Shown in pieces: positions 18,680 to 27,015 of a stretch of 64,000 nt of DNA. A model generated the notes under the pieces. The model worked only from the letters and a program-made list of their open reading frames with translations, was not told the DNA's origin and did no database searches. The DNA comes from Pedobacter polysacchareus (lineage in GTDB: Bacteria > Bacteroidota > Bacteroidia > Sphingobacteriales > Sphingobacteriaceae), in the NCBI RefSeq assembly GCF_019802255.1, contig NZ_JAHYSS010000004.1:386621-450620 (forward strand). The letters are read 5' to 3'. Position 1 is the stretch's first letter. Every line of letters starts with the position of its first letter. The position numbers and the translations under genes are program-made.

Positions 18680-18750
18680 TTCTTAAGCTTAGATTTTAGC
18701 AGCATTTGAAGCTTTCAAAAAGATCAGGTAATTCGTAGTTTAGCAGGTAT

Positions 18751-19437
18751 ATGAAAACAATATTTCGAAACCTGATCTGCAGCATTTGCCTGATCTTTCT
18801 TTTATCACCAATTTGTGCCCATGCCCAGGGGACAAAACTGGATACTGGTTACAGGTCCAAAGGTTACGTGGAGCGACTGGAAAAGTTTAAAGCGGAGCCA
18901 TTGGCTAAGGGTGATATCGTCTTTTTAGGAAATAGCATTACTGCGGGCACCAACTGGGCAAAATTACTGGATATGCCCAATGCGAAGAATAGAGGGATTT
19001 CTGGTGACATTACCTTTGGCGTGTTGAATCGTCTGCAAGAAATCATTGACGCCAATCCCCGTAAGATATTTATCCTGATCGGGACGAACGACATTTCCAG
19101 GGAAATCCCTGATTCGATGATCGTGCAGAATTATAAACGCATGGTACAAAGGATCAAGGCAGGATCTTCTTCCAAAATATATTTCTTTACTGTATTACCG
19201 GTGAATCAGAATACAAACTTTCAAAAGCATAAAGGAAAGGCTGCTCACATCAAGTGGGTCAATTCAGAAATCAAAAAACTGGCCGCTAAAAATGTAGGGG
19301 TGATCGACTTGTACCGTTATTTTGTAGACGTTGAAGGTCAGCTTAAAGAGAATCTGAGCTACGACGGATTACACCTCAATGAAGCAGGCTACCAGGAATG
19401 GGCAAAAGTCCTTCGCGCCGGAAATTACCTTAAATAG
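18751..19437 (+). CDS. Secreted SGNH/GDSL-family hydrolase
   Basis: 228 aa with a signal peptide ending near CAHAQ. The four SGNH blocks are visible: FLGNSITAGTNW (Ser in GNS), RGISGD (Gly), IGTNDIS (Asn) and DGLHLNEAGYQEW (Asp/His). These are esterases or acylhydrolases; lysophospholipase and acetyl-esterase activities are both possible. It follows the GDPD gene after 71 bp. If it deacylates lysophospholipids it would feed the GDPD, which is an appealing but unproven link. Confidence 0.85.
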   Translation: MKTIFRNLICSICLIFLLSPICAHAQGTKLDTGYRSKGYVERLEKFKAEPLAKGDIVFLGNSITAGTNWAKLLDMPNAKNRGISGDITFGVLNRLQEIIDANPRKIFILIGTNDISREIPDSMIVQNYKRMVQRIKAGSSSKIYFFTVLPVNQNTNFQKHKGKAAHIKWVNSEIKKLAAKNVGVIDLYRYFVDVEGQLKENLSYDGLHLNEAGYQEWAKVLRAGNYLK

Positions 19438-19473
19438 GTTTTCTGTAAGTATTGAAATACTTCCTTTAGCGGA

Positions 19474-20640
19474 TTAGCTGCGAATCGCAACAGGTTTAGC
19501 AGCGAGGAATACCGGCGCAGGGAAAGGAATCACTTCCCTGTTCACATAGCGGTCTGTCTTATAAGTTTCTTTTCCCAACTTCTTTAACATCTTGTAATGA
19601 GATTTTAAAGCGTCGCTGAAAGTAATACATTCATTATAAGGCAGATCATATTCTGCTGCGGTTTCTTTCACAATTTTGCTGATGGCAGGGTAGTGGATGT
19701 GACAGATTTTAGGGAATAAATGGTGTTCTACCTGTCTGTTTAAACCACCGCATAAGAACGCAGCCAGGGAGCTGTTAACGGCAAAATTAGCCGTTGTCTG
19801 TAATTGGTGCGCTGCCCAGGCCTCTTCAATGTTGCCATCTTCATTGGGCATAGGAAATTCTGTAGACTCTACCACGTGGGCCAGTTGGAATACCAGTCCT
19901 AATACCAGTCCCTGGGCAAATTGCATCGCCAGGAAACCAATGATAAATTGCCACCAGGTAATGTTCATCACCAATAAAGGCAGTACAATAAACAGAAAGT
20001 AATAAATGGCTTTATAAAAAAACAGGTTGAAGTATTCGATTTTCGGATGGCTCAATACATGTTCACCCACTTTTTTCTGAAAGAATTTCTTGTAGTCTTT
20101 TCTAAATACCCAGGAAAGCATGGCCAGACTGTAAAGCGCAAAAGCATAAAAATGCTGGTATTGCTGCACTTTGTTTACCGTTTCTGAGTTGGAAAAGCGG
20201 ATTAATCCTGGAGCCACATCAATATCCTCATCATGACCTGCGATATTCGTATAGGTATGGTGAACAATATTATGGGTAATGTTCCAGACATAAGGACTTG
20301 CGCCCAATAAATTAAATATAAAACTGAAAATTTTATTTACTGCAGGGTAAGGAGATAGTGCTTTATGGATGGCATCATGGCAAACGTTAAAACCAACGAA
20401 GGCACCAAATACGCCCAGCATAATGGACAGTAATAACATTACAGGCGCGCTGAAGTTACCCAATAACAGGCCCAGATAAATGCCCGTTAAGCCGGTAAGG
20501 AAGAAAAAAACTTTGAACCACATCGCCGGATTGGCATAGCTGGTGGTGTTATTTGCTATAAAATAAGCATCAACTCGTTTTCGTACTGTAGTATAAAATG
20601 TTGATTTACTGGTGTTTGTAAACTTGATCTTTCTCGCCAT
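19474..20640 (-). CDS. Membrane fatty acid desaturase
   Basis: 388 aa with several TM helices. The three histidine boxes that hold the di-iron centre are present: HDAIH near residue 89, HNIVHH near residue 123 and QVEHH near residue 305. The Gln-containing third box is typical of front-end or Delta-5/6-type acyl-lipid desaturases, but there is no fused cytochrome b5 domain. It introduces a double bond in membrane acyl chains, probably for fluidity. Transcribed divergently from the LacI regulator and not obviously tied to either nutrient locus. Confidence 0.87.
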   Translation of the reverse strand: MARKIKFTNTSKSTFYTTVRKRVDAYFIANNTTSYANPAMWFKVFFFLTGLTGIYLGLLLGNFSAPVMLLLSIMLGVFGAFVGFNVCHDAIHKALSPYPAVNKIFSFIFNLLGASPYVWNITHNIVHHTYTNIAGHDEDIDVAPGLIRFSNSETVNKVQQYQHFYAFALYSLAMLSWVFRKDYKKFFQKKVGEHVLSHPKIEYFNLFFYKAIYYFLFIVLPLLVMNITWWQFIIGFLAMQFAQGLVLGLVFQLAHVVESTEFPMPNEDGNIEEAWAAHQLQTTANFAVNSSLAAFLCGGLNRQVEHHLFPKICHIHYPAISKIVKETAAEYDLPYNECITFSDALKSHYKMLKKLGKETYKTDRYVNREVIPFPAPVFLAAKPVAIRS

Positions 20641-20776
20641 AAATTATTTTGTCCGTACTGAATGTATGGCTTAATCTCCCTCTATTTTCAGCTAATGTAG
20701 CACAATTAATACCAGAATGTTTATTTCCTATATTATTATTTAGTTACGAAAATGCGAGCAGTTTAGATTTTCATCT

Positions 20777-20790
20777 ATATTTACCCTAAA
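20777..20790 (+). promoter_or_regulatory. 14-bp element shared with the starch susC leader
   Basis: ATATTTACCCTAAA, 34 bp before the lacI-type start, identical to 22390-22403 just before susC. It includes TATATTTA, one base from the -7 consensus. Confidence 0.45.
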
Positions 20791-20824
20791 TTAATGGTTA
20801 TATATCAACCGTTTTTGGCAATAG

Positions 20825-21838
20825 ATGGAGCGCATCAATATCAAGCAACTAGCTAAGGCCCTGAATTTATCTACTTCAACGGTTTCCAGGGCTTTTAGAG
20901 ACAATAGTGACATCAGTAAGGAAACGAAGGAGAAAATCCTGTCGAAGGCAAAGGAGTTAAACTATCAGCCCAATCACTATGCAAGTAACCTTAGGGAGCA
21001 GAAAAGTAAAACGATTGCGGTAATTGTTCCTGAGCTGGCGAACAATTTTTTCTCCCAGGCCATTCATGGCATTGAAAAAATTGCGAGAGGGAAGGGCTAT
21101 CATATTTTAATCTATGCCACCGATGATGATTATGAGAAAGAAGTTTCTTTCATCCGACATTTGCACAATGGCAGAGCGGATGGGATCATTATGTCGGTTT
21201 CCGGGGAAGCAAATGACCATACCTACCTGAATGAGTTGAGTCAGGAGCGCCTGCCTCTGGTGTTTTTCGATCGTGTTTATGAAGACATCATTACGCCAAG
21301 GGTCATTACGAATGATTACGACAGCAGTTTTTCGGCAACAGAGCATCTGATCAAGCAAGGCTGTAAAAAGATTGCCTACCTGGTGATCAATAAGAATTTA
21401 TCCATCGGTAAGTTCAGGATGCAGGGCTATATTGATGCCCTGGCGAAATACGAAATTCCTTTTGAAGATCGCCTGGTGGTAGACTGCACCAATAGTTACG
21501 CGAAAAATTCCCTGATTTTAAAAAAGTTATTGCTGGAAATTAAGCCAGATGGGATCTTTACTTCAGTAGAACGTTTGGCTTTTGCCACTTACTATGCCTG
21601 CTACGACTTGAAAATTTCTATTCCTGAAGACCTGATGGTGATCGGTTTCTCCAGTCTGGAAATTGCACCTTTATTGAATCCTTCTTTAACCACGATTACA
21701 CAGCCCGCTACCAAAATAGGAATTGAAGCGGCGAACCTTTTGTTCAAGATGCTGGATAATCCGATAGAGGTAAACCCAAATCAAAAGATTGTGCTCAATT
21801 CTAAACTGATCAAAAGGCGATCTACAGAACGAGATTAA
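20825..21838 (+). CDS. LacI family transcriptional regulator of the starch locus
   Basis: 337 aa. The N-terminal LacI HTH is NIKQLAKALNLSTSTVSRAF, followed by the hinge helix region (NYQPNHYASNLREQKSKT) and a periplasmic-binding-protein-like sensor domain (IAVIVPELANNFFSQAI, GRADGIIMSVSG, VIGFSSLEIAPLLNPSLTT). It directly precedes the susCDE operon on the same strand, and a LacI-type palindrome lies in the gap between them. The effector is probably a maltodextrin or a maltose derivative, by position only. Confidence 0.88.
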   Translation: MERINIKQLAKALNLSTSTVSRAFRDNSDISKETKEKILSKAKELNYQPNHYASNLREQKSKTIAVIVPELANNFFSQAIHGIEKIARGKGYHILIYATDDDYEKEVSFIRHLHNGRADGIIMSVSGEANDHTYLNELSQERLPLVFFDRVYEDIITPRVITNDYDSSFSATEHLIKQGCKKIAYLVINKNLSIGKFRMQGYIDALAKYEIPFEDRLVVDCTNSYAKNSLILKKLLLEIKPDGIFTSVERLAFATYYACYDLKISIPEDLMVIGFSSLEIAPLLNPSLTTITQPATKIGIEAANLLFKMLDNPIEVNPNQKIVLNSKLIKRRSTERD

Positions 21839-21852
21839 TTTTTATTGAAACT

Positions 21853-21895
21853 GCTGCTGTACCTCAGGATGATGGTCAACAAAGCAGCTTTTTTT
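21853..21895 (+). terminator. Terminator of the lacI-type gene
   Basis: GCTGCT (21853-21858) pairs with AGCAGC (21883-21888), with inner ACC/GGT pairing, and is followed by seven T residues. Confidence 0.55.
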
Positions 21896-21903
21896 AGGAA
21901 GAA

Positions 21904-22025
21904 AATCAGGGCTTTTTTTATGGGGTTTTCCTAGCCTGAAATGGCAGATTTTTTACTGCTCAAACCCCAGCTTTTTTAACGCTCAAAATCAGGCTTTTTT
22001 ATCCCCCAAAAACTGGTGTTTTTTT
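21904..22025. repeat. Degenerate 22-24 bp tandem repeat with phased T-tracts
   Basis: Units start with CAG or CTG at 21945, 21968, 21990 and 22013, each followed by six or seven T and then a C/A-rich tail. T-tracts start at 21949, 21972, 21995 and 22019, roughly two helical turns apart; a further T-tract lies at 21913. Likely curved DNA upstream of the starch operon. No coding sense. Confidence 0.6.
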
Positions 22026-22074
22026 CAAAAACTTTTCCATGTTTTCCGATTTTACGCAGAATTTGGTCTCTTGC

Positions 22075-22106
22075 TTTCCACAAGTTTTCCTAAAGCTGTG
22101 GAAAAC
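22075..22106. promoter_or_regulatory. Inverted repeat TTTCCACA / TGTGGAAA
   Basis: TTTCCACA at 22075-22082 and TGTGGAAA at 22097-22104, 14 bp apart. Lies next to the LacI-type palindrome; could be part of the operator region or a hairpin in the leader. Confidence 0.35.
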
Positions 22107-22108
22107 CT

Positions 22109-22134
22109 CGGGAACGTTCCCGGTATCGTTCCCG
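22109..22134. promoter_or_regulatory. LacI-type operator: perfect palindrome plus second half-matched site
   Basis: CGGGAACGTTCCCG at 22109-22122 is a perfect 14-bp palindrome with the central CG typical of LacI-family operators. A second imperfect copy, CGGTATCGTTCCCG, occupies 22121-22134, its centre 12 bp away. It sits about 290 bp before susC and downstream of the LacI-type gene. Confidence 0.6.
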
Positions 22135-22157
22135 AAAAACAGGCCAAAAACAACTAA

Positions 22158-22172
22158 GTGTAAAAATTACAC
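22158..22172. promoter_or_regulatory. Short inverted repeat
   Basis: GTGTAA-AAA-TTACAC. The rest of the gap to 22389 is AT-rich with no gene or clear motif that I recognise. Confidence 0.3.
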
Positions 22173-22389
22173 ATTGGAACTTGATTTTTGTTTGTAAGTT
22201 CTTGATTATTAATGATTAGTATTTTTTACGGCCATATTTCAGAAAACATAAAAACAAATTTTTGATCTCATTTTTTGATTTTTCAGATATTAAATATGGT
22301 GTTAAAAAAAAATAACATATAATATTTTGATTTCTCAGCTACGCTTCGCTTATTTACCAAGAGCATAACTAACACTGTACACTAACCAA

Positions 22390-22403
22390 ATATTTACCCT
22401 AAA
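22390..22403 (+). promoter_or_regulatory. 14-bp element shared with the lacI leader
   Basis: ATATTTACCCTAAA, 14 bp before the susC start codon, identical to 20777-20790. Confidence 0.45.
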
Positions 22404-22417
22404 AACGAGCTATAAAT

Positions 22418-25399
22418 ATGAAAGTATTTTACCTGCTGAAGCCTTGTTTATTGCTGTTCATTGTTCTTGCAACATTGACCGCCCAGGCGCAAACCAGTTC
22501 ACTAACTGGAACAGTATTAGATGAGACCGGGTTGCCACTTCCCGGAGCATCTATCCAGATCAAAAGTATCAATAAGAGTACCACCACTGACGCTGCGGGA
22601 AAATATCGCCTGAGCGGATTGCCAAATGGTGCAGCAACAGTAATTGCCAGCTATATCGGCTATACTTCTTTAACGCAGGAAGTAACGATCTCTGGTAATA
22701 CCGTTTTCAACTTATCCCTTAAACCTGACGCGCAAAACCTGAATGAGGTGGTCGTAATTGGTTATGGTACCCAGCAAAAGAAAGATTTAACAGGCTCCAT
22801 CGCTACGGTGAGCGCTAAAGATTTCCAGAAGGGAGCCATTACTTCACCAGATCAATTGATTCAAGGTAAAGTAGCCGGGGTAAATGTAGTCTCCAATGGT
22901 GGACAGCCAGGTGGAGGAAGTACCATCCGTATTCGTGGTGGAGCTTCCTTGAATGCCAGTAATGACCCACTTGTGGTGATTGATGGAGTTCCATTTAGCG
23001 GGAACAGTGTTAATAATGCACCTAGTCCGCTTTCTTTGATCAATCCGAACGACATTGAGACCTTTACCATTCTGAAAGATGCGAATGCAACCGCCATCTA
23101 TGGATCAAGAGCTTCTAACGGGGTAATTATCATTACGACCAAGAAAGGGAGTTCTGTAGATCCGGTGATTAATTTCAATACCAATAACTCTTATGAAACT
23201 GTCGCTAAAAAAGTAGACGTGCTTTCTGCAGACCAAATCCGTGCTTATGTAAACCAGTTTGGAAACAAGAGCTACGACGATGATCCGACACATACTTACA
23301 AAGCTTTATTGGGGAATGCCAATACAGACTGGCAGGATGAGATCTATAAAAATGCCTTTTCTACCGACAATACTTTGAGTATTGGAGGCATTTTCAAAAA
23401 TGTGCCTTACCGCGTTTCTGCAGGTTACCTGGACAAACAGGGTTTATTGATCACTGACAAATTTGAACGTGCAACTGGTACATTCAGCATCTCGCCAAGG
23501 TTGTTTAAGGATCATTTGAAAATTGACCTGAGCTTAAAAGGATCTTTATCAGAGGCGAGGTTTGCCAATGAGGCGGCAAGAGCTGCAGCCATTCAGTTTG
23601 ATCCTACGCAGTCGGTAAATGCCGATAATCAATACGGTAATTATTTCGAATGGATCAAAGGCGGTGTGCCAAATCCAAATGCTCCGCGTAATCCGGTTGC
23701 TTTAGCACGCTTACGCAACAACACTGGTAAAACAGAAAGAAGTTTCGGTAATGCCAGATTTGATTATTCCTTTCACTTCCTTCCGGAATTACATGCCAAC
23801 TTAAACCTTGGTTATGACATTTCTAAGGGATACGGCAGAATCCTTGTACCAGCCTATGCGGCACAAAATGCTTCGACAGATGGTTTCCAAACCCGCTCCC
23901 TAGATGAGCAAAACAACAAAGTTTCCGAGTTTTATTTGAGCTATGCAAAAGATATTGCCAGTTTAAAAAGCAGGATCGATGTGACTGCAGGTTATGGTTA
24001 CTATGACAACTCCAGCACCAGTTATGGTTTTTCAACCTATAAAGCAGATGGGGTTTCTGAAGTGAGCAGACCAACAAATCTATTTAATGTAGAAAGAGAA
24101 AAATTGAATTCTTACTATGGTCGTTTGATTTATACTTATGATGAAAATTATATTCTTTCTGCCACAATGCGTGCAGATGGTTCTTCCAGATTCGGAGAAG
24201 ATCACCGCTGGGGATATTTCCCTTCTGTAGGTTTTACCTGGAGAACGATCGGTGAAGATTTTATGAAAGACAGCAAGGTGTTCTCTGATTTGAAATTCAG
24301 ATTAAGTTATGGTCAGACCGGAAATAAAGACGGTATTGGTAACTATAACTACATGGCCAAGTATTTCAAAAATAGCAGTTTTGGACAATATCAGATTGGT
24401 GATACTCTTTACGATTACTATACGCCATCGGCTTATGAGCCTGACTTGAAATGGGAAACGACTACTTCTTACAATGCAGGATTAGACTACGGATTCTTTA
24501 AAAACAGAGTTTATGGTAGCGTAGATGTGTATTACAAAAAAACAAAAGACCTTTTATCAACGGTAGATATTCCTTCAGGAACAAATTACAACAACCGTTT
24601 GCTGACCAATGTGGGTAATATGGACGTTCGTGGTTTAGAAGCCAGTATCAACGTTGCAGTGATAAAATCTGAAAATACCAATTGGGATATAGGTTTTAAT
24701 ATGGCTTACAACAAAAGAGAAGTCACCAACCTTACTTTCGATTCTGATCCTAACTTCAAGATTGATGCTGGTGGCATTACCGGTGGTACTGGTAACAACA
24801 TCAAGTACAATGCAATTGGCCAGGCTCCTGGATCTTTCTTCGTGAAAAAACAGGTTTATGATGCAAACGGAATGCCTTTAGAAGGGGTGTACGCTGATCT
24901 TGACGGCAATGGGGTGGTAGATGCAAACGATAAGTATTTCTACCATTCTCCAGATCCAAAATTCACTTTTGGTTTTAACTCTGCTTTCAGCTATAAAAAA
25001 TGGACGTTGAGCACGGTAATGAGAGCGAACATTGGTAACTACGTTTATGATAATGTGTCTTCTAACTTCGGTGTGAGGAGCAATATCTTGAGTCCAAGCG
25101 GATTGATCAACAATGCAAATGTAGATGTGTACAAAACCAATTTCACCAACAATGAATACCTGAGTGATTACTATATGAAAAATGCTTCCTTCCTGAAAAT
25201 GGACAATGCAGGATTGGCATTTGATGCAGGTAAGATCTCAAAAAATGGAAATACCACCCTTCGTATATCGGCAAATGTTCAGAATGTGTTTGTGTGGACT
25301 AAGTATAAAGGATTGGATCCGGAAATTACAACGGGTATCGATTACAACTTATATCCAAGACCTAGAACTTATACATTGGGCTTAAATGTTGGCTTTTAA
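22418..25399 (+). CDS. susC: SusC-like TonB-dependent receptor of the starch locus
   Basis: 993 aa. Signal peptide about residues 1-25 ending TAQAQ. Carboxypeptidase-regulatory-like domain (SLTGTVLDETGLPLPGASI), then LNEVVVIGYGTQQKKDLTGS, which is the classic SusC linker before the plug, LIQGKVAGVNVVSNGG and IRIRGGASLNASNDPL in the plug, TFTILKDANATAIYGSRAS, and a beta-barrel ending YTLGLNVGF. Imports maltooligosaccharides with SusD; the substrate is assigned from the downstream GH13/GH65 genes. First gene of the operon, 579 bp after the lacI-type gene. Confidence 0.93.
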   Translation: MKVFYLLKPCLLLFIVLATLTAQAQTSSLTGTVLDETGLPLPGASIQIKSINKSTTTDAAGKYRLSGLPNGAATVIASYIGYTSLTQEVTISGNTVFNLSLKPDAQNLNEVVVIGYGTQQKKDLTGSIATVSAKDFQKGAITSPDQLIQGKVAGVNVVSNGGQPGGGSTIRIRGGASLNASNDPLVVIDGVPFSGNSVNNAPSPLSLINPNDIETFTILKDANATAIYGSRASNGVIIITTKKGSSVDPVINFNTNNSYETVAKKVDVLSADQIRAYVNQFGNKSYDDDPTHTYKALLGNANTDWQDEIYKNAFSTDNTLSIGGIFKNVPYRVSAGYLDKQGLLITDKFERATGTFSISPRLFKDHLKIDLSLKGSLSEARFANEAARAAAIQFDPTQSVNADNQYGNYFEWIKGGVPNPNAPRNPVALARLRNNTGKTERSFGNARFDYSFHFLPELHANLNLGYDISKGYGRILVPAYAAQNASTDGFQTRSLDEQNNKVSEFYLSYAKDIASLKSRIDVTAGYGYYDNSSTSYGFSTYKADGVSEVSRPTNLFNVEREKLNSYYGRLIYTYDENYILSATMRADGSSRFGEDHRWGYFPSVGFTWRTIGEDFMKDSKVFSDLKFRLSYGQTGNKDGIGNYNYMAKYFKNSSFGQYQIGDTLYDYYTPSAYEPDLKWETTTSYNAGLDYGFFKNRVYGSVDVYYKKTKDLLSTVDIPSGTNYNNRLLTNVGNMDVRGLEASINVAVIKSENTNWDIGFNMAYNKREVTNLTFDSDPNFKIDAGGITGGTGNNIKYNAIGQAPGSFFVKKQVYDANGMPLEGVYADLDGNGVVDANDKYFYHSPDPKFTFGFNSAFSYKKWTLSTVMRANIGNYVYDNVSSNFGVRSNILSPSGLINNANVDVYKTNFTNNEYLSDYYMKNASFLKMDNAGLAFDAGKISKNGNTTLRISANVQNVFVWTKYKGLDPEITTGIDYNLYPRPRTYTLGLNVGF

Positions 25400-25410
25400 C
25401 TTATATCAGG

Positions 25411-26997
25411 ATGAGAAACTTATTTAAAATATTCACTATATCAAGCGTTTTACTGGTCTTTATCAGCTCATGTAAAAAGGACGCCTTGAACTTACGACCT
25501 ACTAATGATTTAGTAGCGGATCAGGCTTATGCCGGCCCGGCAGGATATAAAAACCAGCTGGTTAAATTGTATGCCAGTTATGCTTTGACGCACCCAAGCG
25601 GTGCCTCTGCAGAAAGTGATATCGGCGGATTGAACCCAGGATTTACAGATTTCCTGAGGTTATTCTGGATGTCACAGGAACTACCAACAGATGAAGCCAT
25701 CTGCGGATGGAATGATGATGGGATCCCGGATCTGGATAAGATGACCTGGACCTCAGAAAATGTATTTATCAGAGGTTTATACTCCAGAAGTATTTATCAG
25801 ATTACTGTTTGTAATGACTTCCTGAGAGAAAGTACGCCTGAAAAACTGGCGAGCCGTGGAATCACTGGTCAGGATGCAACAGATGTGCAGCGCTATCGTG
25901 CAGAAGCCCGTTTCCTTCGTGCCTTCCAATATTGGGTATTGATGGATGGTTATGCCAATCCTCCTTTTGTAACAGAGAATGACCTGATTGGGAAAATTGC
26001 CCCTAAGCAAATTCAAAGAGCAGAGCTGTTCAAATATGTAGAGTCAGAATTGAAAGCAATTGAAGGAGAACTTGCAGCACCAATGACCAACGAATATGGT
26101 CGTGCAGATCAAGGTGCAGACTGGTCTTTATTAGCCAGGTTATACCTGAATGCTCAGGTTTATACCGGTACAGCCAGATATACTGATGCCATTACTTATT
26201 CCAGTAAAGTGATCAACGGTGGTTATAGCTTATCACCGATTTATAAAAACTTGTTTTTAACAGACAGCAGAAGTACTAGTAAAGAGAACATCCTGACCAT
26301 TAATTATGATGGATTGCATACGCAGAATGATGGTGGAACAACTTACCTGATCAATGCCGCAATTAACGGAGACATGAACCCTACTTCGTTTGGTGTGCCA
26401 ACCGGTGGTTGGGGCGGTAACCGCAGCAGGATTAATCTGCCTAAATTATTTACAGACTATTCCGGTACTACTGATCAAAGAGCAATGTTTTTTGGCCAGA
26501 AACTGGAAAATGATGATGTCAATACTTTTACCGATGGATTGAGGGTGATCAAGTTTAGAAATGTGGATTCGAAAGGTGTACCTGCACCTTCTAATGAAGG
26601 GAAATTCAGTTCATTGGATTTTGCTTTATTCCGCCTTGCGGAACAGTACCTGATCTATGGAGAAGCAGTAGCCCGTGGTGGTGCTGGCGGTTCCACCGGT
26701 CAAGCCATTACCTACGTGAATAACCTGCGTCAGCGTGCTTATGGCAATACTTCAGGAAATATATCAGCGATCAGTGTTGATTTCTTCCTGGATGAGCGTG
26801 GCAGAGAATTGTACTGGGAAGGTTTCCGCCGTACAGATTTAGTTCGCTATAACAAGTTCACAGAAGCGGGTTATTTATGGCCTTATAAAGGTGGCGTGAA
26901 ATCCGGACAAGGAGTAGCTGCGACACGTAATATCTATCCATTGCCACTGGCCGACCTGATTGCCAATACCAATCTGATTCAAAATAAAGGTTACTAA
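25411..26997 (+). CDS. susD: SusD-like starch-binding outer membrane lipoprotein
   Basis: 528 aa. Lipoprotein signal ending FISSC, with the acylated Cys near residue 21, followed by KKDALNLRPTND. RagB/SusD helical fold with RYRAEARFLRAFQYWVLMDG (TPR-like segment) and FLDERGRELYWEGFRRTDLV near the C-terminus, both signature regions of the family. Surface ligand-binding partner of SusC; starts 11 bp after it. Substrate inferred from context. Confidence 0.92.
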   Translation: MRNLFKIFTISSVLLVFISSCKKDALNLRPTNDLVADQAYAGPAGYKNQLVKLYASYALTHPSGASAESDIGGLNPGFTDFLRLFWMSQELPTDEAICGWNDDGIPDLDKMTWTSENVFIRGLYSRSIYQITVCNDFLRESTPEKLASRGITGQDATDVQRYRAEARFLRAFQYWVLMDGYANPPFVTENDLIGKIAPKQIQRAELFKYVESELKAIEGELAAPMTNEYGRADQGADWSLLARLYLNAQVYTGTARYTDAITYSSKVINGGYSLSPIYKNLFLTDSRSTSKENILTINYDGLHTQNDGGTTYLINAAINGDMNPTSFGVPTGGWGGNRSRINLPKLFTDYSGTTDQRAMFFGQKLENDDVNTFTDGLRVIKFRNVDSKGVPAPSNEGKFSSLDFALFRLAEQYLIYGEAVARGGAGGSTGQAITYVNNLRQRAYGNTSGNISAISVDFFLDERGRELYWEGFRRTDLVRYNKFTEAGYLWPYKGGVKSGQGVAATRNIYPLPLADLIANTNLIQNKGY

Positions 26998-27015
26998 CCC
27001 TAAGCAGAAATTGAG

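Noticed and set aside
19447..19462. AAGTATT-GA-AATACTT as terminator between the SGNH and desaturase genes
   Set aside because: The 2-nt loop and absence of a T-run make it weak; noted but not called.
21904..22025. CRISPR-like tandem repeat
   Set aside because: Units are degenerate, spacers are absent, and there are no cas genes; it is a simple T-tract repeat.
22074..22105. DnaA-box-like sequences (CTTTCCACA and, on the reverse strand, TTTTCCACA) beside T-rich repeats
   Set aside because: Resembles an origin, but only one site fits the consensus, there is no dnaA, dnaN or other origin gene, and the context is a carbohydrate operon promoter.
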